From positions 1 through 12,435 of the forward strand of contig JAKBCB010000060.1 in NCBI GenBank assembly GCA_021808185.1: a DNA stretch of 12,435 bases, in the 5' to 3' direction. The stretch comes from Pseudomonadota bacterium. Its GTDB lineage: Bacteria; Pseudomonadota; Alphaproteobacteria; Acetobacterales; Acetobacteraceae. A program made the translations under genes and the position numbers. The notes beneath the pieces were generated by a model, which had not been told where the DNA came from, did no database searches, and worked only from the letters and a program-made list of their open reading frames with translations. This document shows, piece by piece, positions 1-6,564 of the stretch. Numbering within the stretch: position 1 is the first letter of the stretch; every line of letters starts with the position of its first letter.

Positions 1-940
1 CCTCAGCCTTCAGCGTGACCAGATCGGCGCGCAGCGTGTTCTTGCTGGCCTGCCCGGACATGTCCGACAGCAGCCGCTCCTGCTGGGATTCAAGTTGCTG
101 GGTATCGGCGTACCATTGATGGATCCAGGCGTCGCGCTGCGCCGCCTGCGCCGCAAGATCCTTGTTGGCGCCTTCCAGCGCCGAACGGGCATCCGCCAGC
201 GACTGCTCGACTTGTAGCCGTTGATCGATCGCCGCCAGCGTGTTGAGGCGGCTGCCGACCTCGTACTTCTCCAGATCCTTGCGCATGTCCTCGACCTTGC
301 GCAACCCGACCAGCCGTTGCGAGTAGAAGTCGATGTCGTGCTTCGCGAGATCGACCTTGGCCTGCAGGCTGTTCATCTGCTGGTTGTACTGCTCGATCTG
401 CGTATTGAACTGCTGCCGACGCTGAAGATAGGCAAGTTCTTCCAACTGACCGTACTGCGTGCCATCCGAGAAATACGGCTTCTGCGCCAGTTCCGCCTTC
501 AACCGATCCACCTGCGCCTTCAGGCTGGCCGTCTGCGCGGTGGTGGATTTTTCGTCGCTCTTGGAAAAGGTCGGGTCCAGCTCGGCGAGCACGTCGCCTT
601 TCTTCACCGTGTCGCCTTCCTTGACGAAGATCTTGCGGACGATCGCTGTTTCCAGCGGCTGCACGATCACGTTCGGCGACTGCGCCAGCACGATGCCGGT
701 GGTGGCGACGACGCGATCCACCGGAACGGTCGCGAACAATACCATCGACAGCACCACGAGGCTGCCGATCAGCCACAGGGTCATGCGCGCGGTGATCGGC
801 GCGGGTGCCGCAATCAGCGTCAGCGTCGGCGACTGGAATTCCAGGATGGCGCCGGCGGACACCGACTCATCGTTGCCCTGGAACGCCACCGCCTGACCAC
901 CCGCGAGCGGCAACCCGACGACCTTATGATTCTTTGCCAT
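1..940 (-). CDS. HlyD-family type I secretion membrane fusion protein (partial, C-terminus outside window)
   Basis: This periplasmic adaptor should link the inner-membrane ABC exporter encoded just upstream to a TolC-like outer-membrane channel. The first 313 residues are visible and the frame runs open off the left edge. A cytoplasmic stretch of about 50 residues is followed by one membrane segment at about 53-73 (LWLIGSLVVLSMVLFATV). A lipoyl/barrel-sandwich half motif lies at about 89-123 (VIVQPLETAIVRKIFVKEGD, then GDVLAELDP). From about 130 to 313 the sequence is Gln/Glu/Leu-rich and looks like the long coiled-coil hairpin of HlyD proteins. The second half of the lipoyl domain and the beta-barrel must lie beyond position 1. 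The ATG is 4 bases after the exporter stop, with a GGGAGA-like ribosome site inside the end of the exporter gene, so the two are probably translationally coupled. Family assignment is firm; the cargo is unknown. Confidence 0.93.
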   Translation of the reverse strand, partial: MAKNHKVVGLPLAGGQAVAFQGNDESVSAGAILEFQSPTLTLIAAPAPITARMTLWLIGSLVVLSMVLFATVPVDRVVATTGIVLAQSPNVIVQPLETAIVRKIFVKEGDTVKKGDVLAELDPTFSKSDEKSTTAQTASLKAQVDRLKAELAQKPYFSDGTQYGQLEELAYLQRRQQFNTQIEQYNQQMNSLQAKVDLAKHDIDFYSQRLVGLRKVEDMRKDLEKYEVGSRLNTLAAIDQRLQVEQSLADARSALEGANKDLAAQAAQRDAWIHQWYADTQQLESQQERLLSDMSGQASKNTLRADLVTLKAE

Positions 941-944
941 GCGC

Positions 945-3236
945 TCAGTCTCCCTGGGCCAGGACGGGGGCCGGTCCGCTCGCGCGCACGCCGCCGCCTT
1001 CCAGGTGCCGGTTCTGCTGCAACCAGAGCTGGCGATACACCGAACACCGCTCCACCAGCACCAGATGCGGCGCCATATCCACGACCTTGCCCTTGTCCAG
1101 CACCAGAATCTGATCGCATTCCGTCAGCGAGGTCAGGCGATGCGAGACGATCACCATGGTCCGCCCCTTGCCCAGGCGGGTGAGGTTCGCATTCACCAGC
1201 GCCTCGCTCTCCGGGTCCAGCGCGCTGGTGGCTTCGTCGAGGATGAGCAGGCGGGGGTCGTGGATCACCGAGCGGGCGATCGCCAGACGCTGGCGCTGGC
1301 CGCCCGACAGGTTCGGGGAGCCTTCCTCGATCCATGTCTCGTAGCCGTTCGGCATGCGCTCGATGAATTCCTCGGCACCGGCGAGGCGGGCCGCACGCAC
1401 CGCGTCGGTCAGCGTCATGCCGGGGCGGCCGGCGATGATGTTTTCGCGGATGGTGCCGCGGAACAGGAAGTTCTCCTGCAACACCACGCCAAAGGCCCGG
1501 CGCATGTGGCCGAGGTTGATCTCGCGCAGGTCGTTGCCGTCGAGCTTCACGAAGCCTTCGTAATCGCGCGTGATGCCCTGCAACAGGCGCGTGATCGTGG
1601 ACTTGCCCGAGCCGCTCTTGCCGACGAGGCCCAGCATGGTGCCCGCCGGCACCTCGAAGGAAACGCCGTCGAGCGCGCGGGTCTTGGTGCCGGGGTAGGA
1701 ATAGTTGACCTTGTTGTATTCGATGTTCCCCTCGAAACGCGGGCGCAGCCCGGCGGCGGGGTTGACCGATTCCGGTGCCTGGTTGACCACCGACTGCACG
1801 AAACCGACGGCGATGCGCACCTCCTGCAAGTCGTCCATCGCCTTGGCGAGATTGGCCAGCGGCGAGGCCACGCGGCCGCTGATCATCATGTAGGCGATGA
1901 TGAGGCCGGGATTGACCGATGCCGGGTCCATGATCGCCAGCGCCGCGCCGACAAGCACGACACCGCGCGTCATGAAGCCTTCGAGCGGGGTGATCAGCGT
2001 TTGCGGCCAGTTCGACAGGTCCGACGCCTCCAGCCGCAACTGCACCGAAGTCGCGGTGCGCCGGTCCCAGTTTTCGCGCTGCTGCGGCTCCATCGCCAGC
2101 GACTTGACGGTGCGGATGCCATGCAGCGTCTCCACCAGCACGCTGCTCTTTTGCGTCTCCGCCTGCGTCCAGCGGCCGATCGCCCGGTTCACCGGGCCGA
2201 TGAACAGCACGATGATGACGGCGATCAGCCCGGCGCAGGCCATGGTCAGCCATGCCAGCGTGGGCTGGATGAAGAAGATCACCGGCACGATCACGATCAG
2301 CGTGATGAAATCAAGGACCGTGGTCATCATCTTGCCGGTCATGAATTCGCGGATCTTGTTCACCTGCGCAATATTGTAGGTGATGACGCCGGCCTGCTGC
2401 CGCTCGAAGAAATCAAGCGGCAGGCGAAGCATTCGCTTGAACACATGGAGGGTAATCTTGGCATCGACGCGCGCGCCGATGATGTAGGTGATCTTGCGCC
2501 GAGCGTGCCCGAGCATCGTCTCGTACAGGGTCGCCAGAACGACGAACAGCGAGATCAGCGACAGCGTCGAGAGGCTCTTGTAGGTCAGCACGCGGTCCAG
2601 CACCGTCATGACCATGATCGGCGGAACCAGCGCGAGCACCGCCAGCGCGACCGAGCCATACACGATGTCGCGCAGCAGCCGGCCTTCCTGCCGCACCAAG
2701 CCCCAGACCCATAGGAAGCTGAACGGCGCGTTCTCGTCCGTCAGTTCGCGAATGGCGCGCAGCAGCATGGTTTCGCCGGACCACACCTGCGACAGCCGCA
2801 GTTCGTCCACCGCCACCGGCGGGTCGCCCGAGGGAGCGCGGGGGTCTTTGAGCCAGACAATGTTGCGGGCGGGATCGACCGTGGTCAGGATTGCGGCGCT
2901 GCCGTCCCGCAATAGGAGGATGACAGGCGAGGCCACTTCGACCTTCAGCAACTGGCCGAAGCGCATGCGCACCGCGCGGCACCACAGGCCGCCGTCACGC
3001 ACCCATTCCACCAGCGACGCGGGCGACGGGGTGCTGCCTTTCGGGTAACGCAGTTCGTCGCGGTCCAGCTCGACATGGTGAAAGCGCGCCGCCGCCTCGA
3101 TCGCCATCAGCCGGCTTTCGAGGGCTTCGCTGATCGCGTCGCGCTCGGCGGAGCGCGCGGCGGCCTGGGCCTGGGGGTCGTCCGGGGTGGGGCCACCCTT
3201 CTTCGTCTCGCCAGGTCGCGCGTCGGTCGAACTCAC
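945..3236 (-). CDS. Type I secretion ABC exporter, permease/ATPase fusion with C39-like domain
   Basis: This inner-membrane ATPase powers one-step export of a protein, typically an RTX-type one, through an HlyD/TolC conduit. The protein has 763 residues. Residues about 35-155 resemble the C39-like domain of HlyB-type exporters (RLMAIEAAARFHHVELD), but the catalytic cysteine position is not Cys, so it should bind cargo rather than cleave a leader. The transmembrane domain covers about 185-465 and includes the family-typical GIRTVKSLAMEP (373-384). The ATPase domain has Walker A GKSGSGKST (539-547), Q-loop Gln587, signature LSGGQRQ (643-649), Walker B LLILDE (663-668), D-loop SALD and H-loop His699, so it looks fully active. 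The start is GTG, chosen because a GGAGG lies 9 bases upstream (complement of 3246-3250) and it opens directly into the conserved frame. The HlyD gene follows after 4 bases. No toxin or adhesin cargo gene is present in the window. Confidence 0.95.
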   Translation of the reverse strand: MSSTDARPGETKKGGPTPDDPQAQAAARSAERDAISEALESRLMAIEAAARFHHVELDRDELRYPKGSTPSPASLVEWVRDGGLWCRAVRMRFGQLLKVEVASPVILLLRDGSAAILTTVDPARNIVWLKDPRAPSGDPPVAVDELRLSQVWSGETMLLRAIRELTDENAPFSFLWVWGLVRQEGRLLRDIVYGSVALAVLALVPPIMVMTVLDRVLTYKSLSTLSLISLFVVLATLYETMLGHARRKITYIIGARVDAKITLHVFKRMLRLPLDFFERQQAGVITYNIAQVNKIREFMTGKMMTTVLDFITLIVIVPVIFFIQPTLAWLTMACAGLIAVIIVLFIGPVNRAIGRWTQAETQKSSVLVETLHGIRTVKSLAMEPQQRENWDRRTATSVQLRLEASDLSNWPQTLITPLEGFMTRGVVLVGAALAIMDPASVNPGLIIAYMMISGRVASPLANLAKAMDDLQEVRIAVGFVQSVVNQAPESVNPAAGLRPRFEGNIEYNKVNYSYPGTKTRALDGVSFEVPAGTMLGLVGKSGSGKSTITRLLQGITRDYEGFVKLDGNDLREINLGHMRRAFGVVLQENFLFRGTIRENIIAGRPGMTLTDAVRAARLAGAEEFIERMPNGYETWIEEGSPNLSGGQRQRLAIARSVIHDPRLLILDEATSALDPESEALVNANLTRLGKGRTMVIVSHRLTSLTECDQILVLDKGKVVDMAPHLVLVERCSVYRQLWLQQNRHLEGGGVRASGPAPVLAQGD

Positions 3237-3497
3237 AGTGTGAAACCTCCATCGAGCACAAGTCGGCGCCGGCGGCGCCGCGACCGCTCGTTCCTACGCC
3301 CGCGACGTCATCGGAATACCCGACCTACCCCCCGTCGGAACGGCCCGGCAGTCGCCGGTCCGCCGCAGCCGGCCCTTTTCCACGCCCCGCTCGCGCGTGA
3401 CATCTCGACATGGCCGGCATACGAAGCCACGGAAGCCCCCCTTTTCAGAAGCCAATTCCCGCAGCAGGTTGATCCGATTAACACGGGAGCGAGACTC
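3237..3497. other. Divergent intergenic region between secretion operon and amidase gene
   Basis: This 261-bp gap lies between two divergent transcription units and must hold promoters for both. I find no convincing coding frame and no clear sigma70 -35/-10 pair on either strand. Recognisable elements are the GGAGG ribosome site of the exporter gene (complement of 3246-3250), a 7-bp perfect inverted repeat at 3264-3280, and GGGAG at 3485-3489 as the amidase ribosome site. The composition becomes less GC-rich around 3445-3485, just before the amidase, which is where a promoter would be plausible. Confidence 0.6.
3264..3280. repeat. Short perfect inverted repeat (hairpin) upstream of exporter gene
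   Basis: CGGCGCC and GGCGCCG form a perfect 7-bp inverted repeat around a 3-base GGC loop. In an exporter-operon transcript it would form a stable GC-rich hairpin about 28-44 bases before the GTG start, ahead of the GGAGG site. That could affect translation or mark an operator. In DNA this GC-rich, short palindromes also arise by chance, so only the repeat itself is seen; any role is inference. Confidence 0.4.
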
Positions 3498-4700
3498 ATG
3501 GAACCGCAAAGTGACGCGCAAGGGGCCTTCGTCCCCGGCCCGCGCGCGACGCTCGACCCGCTCGGGCAGGGCGGGCTGGATGGGGTGCGGGCGGCGGTAA
3601 AGGACCTGTTCGACATCGCCGGCGTGGTAACGACATGCGGCAACCCCGACTGGGCACGCCTGCATCCGCCGGCCGCTGCCACCGCCCCCGCGATCACGGC
3701 GCTGCTGCACGCGGGCGCCAGCATCGTCGGCAAGACCAAGACGGTTGAACTCGCTTTCGGCCTGACCGGCGAGAATGTCTGGCATGGCACGCCGCGCAAT
3801 CCGCGCGCGCCGGACCGGTTCCCCGGCGGTTCCAGTTGCGGCTCGGTGGCCGCCGTCGCCGCCGGGCTTGCCGATGTCGCCCTCGGCTCGGACACCGGCG
3901 GCTCGGTGCGCATCCCCGCCAGCTACTGCGGCGTATACGGCATCCGCCCGACGCACGGGGCCGTCAGCCTCGCCGGCGCCATGCCGATGGCGCCCGGGCT
4001 CGACACCGCGGGGTGGTTCGCCAGCAGCGCCGACCTGCTCGCCCGCGTGGGCGACGCCCTGCTGCCGGGCGAGGCCGGACGGCTGGACGGGCCGTTGCTG
4101 CGCGTGGGGGAAGCCTGGATGAACGCCCGGCCAGACGTGGCCGGCGCGCTCTCCGTCCTGCTGGAGAAACTCGCGCTGCGACTTGGCCCGGCGCTGTCGA
4201 TCGACCTCGTGCCCGATGGTATCCCGGCCCTCTACGCCGCGTACCGCGCCATCCAGGGGCAGGAAGTCTGGGCCACCCATGGCGCCTGGATCAACGAGGC
4301 AAAGCCCAGCTTCGGCCCCGGTGTGGCCGAACGCTTCGCCGCCGCCCGCGATCAGGCCCCGGGCCTGGCCGAAGCCGGGCGGGCGGTGCGGCGGGCATTG
4401 CAGGCGCGGCTGCACCCGCTGCTCATGGGCGGCGCGGTGCTGGTGTACCCGACCAGCCCCTGCCCCGCCCCGCTGCTGAATGCCAGTCCCCGTGAGCTGG
4501 AGGAAGTGCGTGGCGCCACCGTCGGCGTGACCGCGATCGCCGGGCTCGCTGGCCTCCCGGAAGTCACGCTGCCGGCCGCGAGTGTCGCGGTACCCGGCGG
4601 GCGCGCGCCGGTCGGGCTCTCGCTGGTGGCCGGGCCCGGGCGGGACCGCGCCCTGCTGGCGCTTGCGCGCGACGCCGCCCGCACCCTTGGCCTGCCATGA
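3498..4700 (+). CDS. Amidase-signature family amidohydrolase
   Basis: This is a probable cytoplasmic hydrolase of a carboxamide bond; the substrate cannot be told from sequence. The protein has 400 residues, at the short end for the family (commonly 450-500). The Ser-cisSer-Lys triad is present: Lys35 in AAVKDLFDIAG, cis-Ser112 in GGSSCGS, and nucleophile Ser136 in GSDTGGSVRIPASYCG. The 24-residue interval from Ser112 to Ser136 matches the family pattern. One oddity is Cys114, where Gly or Ser is usual. The frame is open well upstream, but the ATG at 3498 was chosen because GGGAG lies 8 bases before it and homology-like sequence starts soon after. The stop overlaps the next gene's start (ATGA at 4697-4700), so amidase and acetyltransferase probably form one operon. 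No signal peptide is seen. Family membership is firm; a specific name such as indoleacetamide hydrolase is not justified. Confidence 0.93.
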   Translation: MEPQSDAQGAFVPGPRATLDPLGQGGLDGVRAAVKDLFDIAGVVTTCGNPDWARLHPPAAATAPAITALLHAGASIVGKTKTVELAFGLTGENVWHGTPRNPRAPDRFPGGSSCGSVAAVAAGLADVALGSDTGGSVRIPASYCGVYGIRPTHGAVSLAGAMPMAPGLDTAGWFASSADLLARVGDALLPGEAGRLDGPLLRVGEAWMNARPDVAGALSVLLEKLALRLGPALSIDLVPDGIPALYAAYRAIQGQEVWATHGAWINEAKPSFGPGVAERFAAARDQAPGLAEAGRAVRRALQARLHPLLMGGAVLVYPTSPCPAPLLNASPRELEEVRGATVGVTAIAGLAGLPEVTLPAASVAVPGGRAPVGLSLVAGPGRDRALLALARDAARTLGLP

Positions 4701-5233
4701 CGGGGAACACCGACATGCTCATCCGCTCCGTCCGCCCCGCCGACCTCGCCGAAATCCAGGCGATCTACGCGCATCACGTGCTGCACGGCACTGGCACGTT
4801 CGAGGAAGTGCCGCCCTCGGTCGAGGAGATCGAGGAGCGGGTGGCCCATGTCACCGGCCAGGACTGGCCCTGGCTGGTGGCCGAGGACGCGACGGGCGTG
4901 CTCGGCTATTGCTATCTCACGCGCTTCCGCCCCCGCGCCGCCTATCGCTTTTGCGCCGAGAACGCCGTGTACGTGCGCCAGGACGTGCGCGGCCAGGGCG
5001 TGGGCAAGGCCTTGGTCGCGCGGCTGATCGAGGACGCGACGGCGGCCGGCTTCCGCCAGATGGTCGCCGTGATCGGCGATTCCGACAATGTCGGCTCGAT
5101 CGGCGTGCATGCGAGCCTGGGGTTTCAGCGCGTCGGCACGTTGCGCGCGGTGGGCTGGAAGTTCGGCCGCTGGCTCGACACGGTCTATATGCAGCTGGCG
5201 CTCGGCGACGGCGACGGCACCGATCTGGCCTGA
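4697..5233 (+). CDS. GNAT N-acetyltransferase, phosphinothricin acetyltransferase-like
   Basis: This predicted cytoplasmic enzyme transfers acetyl from acetyl-CoA to an amino group. The 178-residue protein has the single-domain GNAT layout: N-terminal beta strand LIRSVRPADLAEIQAIY (8-24), the GTGTFEEVPPS stretch (31-41) typical of the PAT/Bar/MnaT group, acetyl-CoA motif RGQGVGKAL (98-106), and SDNVGSIGVHASLGF (129-143) followed by GWKFGRWLDTVYMQ (153-166). Glu88 and His138 occupy places resembling the acid and histidine usually discussed for PAT enzymes; I did not verify this by alignment. Relatives act on phosphinothricin, methionine sulfoximine or sulfone, or plain amino acids, and sequence alone does not choose among them. 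It is translationally coupled to the amidase through the ATGA overlap. The last 49 bases overlap the convergent gene ending at 5185. Confidence 0.93.
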   Translation: MTGNTDMLIRSVRPADLAEIQAIYAHHVLHGTGTFEEVPPSVEEIEERVAHVTGQDWPWLVAEDATGVLGYCYLTRFRPRAAYRFCAENAVYVRQDVRGQGVGKALVARLIEDATAAGFRQMVAVIGDSDNVGSIGVHASLGFQRVGTLRAVGWKFGRWLDTVYMQLALGDGDGTDLA

Positions 5234-5553
5234 GCCGCCGGCGCCAGCCGCCCGACGAAGCGGAAGCGCGCGGCGGTCAGCGGATCCGCCGCGAGTGCCT
5301 CGGCAAGGGTCGCGTCATGCTCGGGCGCGCAGGGCACGACGACACGGGTGAAGAATGCCCGCTCACCCCGGGCCCGGGCCACGAATAGACGGCCGAGCGC
5401 CTGGGCAAACGCGGCGCGCGGACGACAGCAGGCGCAACCCGGCGCGTGCGTGGTTGTTCCCTCTGGCAACAATGGTTGCACCACGTCACCCGCGCCCGCC
5501 TGCGCCGCCTCACCCGCCACCACCGGCACGCGTCCGTCCTGTGCATTAGCCAT
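5185..5553 (-). CDS. Small CobW/COG0523-like protein with GCxCC motif but no P-loop
   Basis: I do not know a name for this 122-residue protein, but it resembles the middle of COG0523 (CobW/YjiA/ZNG1-type) metal-chaperone GTPases. GCACC at 39-43 matches their GCxCC metal-binding motif. It is followed by a helix ending LFVARARGERAFFTRVVV (56-73) and by LAADPLTAARFRFVGRL (87-103), which correspond in order to family segments of the type LRDLxxRRxRGE…FxRVVIE and MTDPxxAARxRLDGVV. The Walker A motif and the family's ETTGLADP segment are missing, and a second cysteine appears in VVVPCAPEHD. It therefore cannot be an ordinary GTPase. Codon use is GC-biased at third positions, as in the neighbours. 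The ATG at 5551-5553 has no clear ribosome site; an internal GTG after AGGACGGA (residue 9) is an alternative. The gene is divergent from the ArsR fusion across 39 bp. It could be a diverged gene remnant or a genuine small metal-binding protein. Confidence 0.68.
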   Translation of the reverse strand: MANAQDGRVPVVAGEAAQAGAGDVVQPLLPEGTTTHAPGCACCRPRAAFAQALGRLFVARARGERAFFTRVVVPCAPEHDATLAEALAADPLTAARFRFVGRLAPAAQARSVPSPSPSASCI

Positions 5554-5561
5554 AGACTGGA

Positions 5562-5579
5562 CATAAGCATATCTTTATG
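5562..5579. promoter_or_regulatory. Candidate operator: imperfect 18-bp palindrome in divergent gap
   Basis: CATAAGCATATCTTTATG reads as an imperfect palindrome centred on ATAT, with perfect CATAA/TTATG outer arms and mismatches only at the two inner positions of each arm. It is AT-rich in very GC-rich surroundings. It sits in the 39-bp gap between the mini-COG0523 gene and the ArsR–methyltransferase gene, 13 bases before the latter's ATG. ArsR-family repressors commonly bind such AT-rich inverted repeats next to their own gene, so autoregulation, and control of the divergent gene, is a reasonable inference. I cannot confirm a match to a published consensus from memory. Confidence 0.5.
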
Positions 5580-5592
5580 AAATTGAGGAGCG

Positions 5593-6564
5593 ATGGAAGA
5601 GCTTCTCGCCGCCCTGCGTGCCTGCGCCGAACCGACGCGCCTGCGCATCCTCGCCCTGGTGGCGCGCGGCGCCTTCTGTGTCACCGAGTTCACCGAAATT
5701 CTCGGCCAGTCGCAGCCGCGCCTGTCGCGCCATCTGCGCCTGCTGTGCGAGGCCGGCGTGCTGGAACGCCTGCGCGAGGGCGCCAATGCCTGGTTTGGCC
5801 TGCCGCCCGAGGGCAGCGCCGGGTTTTCTCTCGTCCGCGCCGTACTCGATCGCCTGCCGGAGACGGACGACGTGCTGGCCGCCGATCGCCGGCAGGCCGC
5901 GCGCGTGCTGGCCGAGCGCGCCCGCGCGGCGACCGACAGTTTTGTGCGCAAGGGGGCGGAGTGGGATGAGACCAGCGCCCTCGGCCTGCCGGCCGAGGCG
6001 GTGGAAGCGGCGCTGCTGGATGTGCTGCCGCGGGGCAAGCTCGGTCGAGTGCTCGATATCGGTACCGGCACCGGGCGGCTGCTGGAATTGCTGGCGCCGC
6101 TGGTGAGCGCGGGCCTCGGCGTCGATGCCAGCCGGGCGATGCTGGCGCTGGCCCGCGCGCGGCTGGCGCGGCCGGGGTTTTCGCATTGCGCGGTGCGGCT
6201 GGCCGACATGTACCGGCTGCCGCTACCGGGTGGCGGGTTCGATCTCGTGCTGATGCACATGGTGCTGCACCACGCCGAAGACCCCGCCGCAGCCCTGGCG
6301 GAGGCCGCGCGCGTGCTGCGGCCTGGCGGGCGGCTGGTGGTGGTGGATCTGGCGCCACACGAGAATGCCGAAGCGCTGCACCGGCTCGCACATCGCTGGC
6401 CGGGGTTCTCCGACGACGCCATGCGAACGCGGCTGGCGGAGGCCGGGCTGGCCGCCACCGATGGCCGCGCGGTGCCGGGCGCGCTGGAGGTGCGGCTGTG
6501 GTCGGCGGAACGCCCGAGCGACACCGTCGCCCCGGCGGCGCTGACGATAGCGGTAGCACCATGA
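5593..6564 (+). CDS. ArsR-family regulator fused to SAM-dependent methyltransferase domain (SahR-like)
   Basis: This is a probable transcription factor that reads SAM-cycle status and controls methionine genes. The protein has 323 residues. An ArsR winged helix occupies about 1-85 (EPTRLRILALVARGAFCVTE; recognition helix SQPRLSRHLRLLCEAGVL, 40-57), with no obvious ArsR-type metal-binding cysteine pair. A linker of about 60 residues leads to a class I methyltransferase fold at about 135-305: motif I VLDIGTGTG (153-161), Asp178 at the end of strand 2, FDLVLMHMVLHH (216-227) and VLRPGGRLVVVDL (241-253). Such fusions beside methionine genes are known in alphaproteobacteria, and ArsR-type SahR regulators respond to S-adenosylhomocysteine; applying that here is inference. 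The methyltransferase domain may bind ligand, catalyse, or both. The ATG follows GAGGAG closely (2 bases), an unusually short spacing. The stop overlaps the metH start (ATGA, 6561-6564). Confidence 0.88.
   Translation: MEELLAALRACAEPTRLRILALVARGAFCVTEFTEILGQSQPRLSRHLRLLCEAGVLERLREGANAWFGLPPEGSAGFSLVRAVLDRLPETDDVLAADRRQAARVLAERARAATDSFVRKGAEWDETSALGLPAEAVEAALLDVLPRGKLGRVLDIGTGTGRLLELLAPLVSAGLGVDASRAMLALARARLARPGFSHCAVRLADMYRLPLPGGGFDLVLMHMVLHHAEDPAAALAEAARVLRPGGRLVVVDLAPHENAEALHRLAHRWPGFSDDAMRTRLAEAGLAATDGRAVPGALEVRLWSAERPSDTVAPAALTIAVAP

Noticed and set aside
939..2714. A 591-residue plus-strand open frame opposite the ABC exporter
   Set aside because: It is antisense to all conserved ATPase motifs of the exporter, has His/Arg/Asp-rich shadow composition, and no ribosome site or domain.
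3237..3497. An additional small gene in the divergent gap
   Set aside because: Open frames there only extend into antisense or upstream parts of the flanking genes, and none has a ribosome site plus a recognisable protein.
3294..4415. A 373-residue minus-strand open frame opposite the amidase
   Set aside because: The plus strand carries the amidase triad in correct spacing, and the antisense frame has no recognisable motif.
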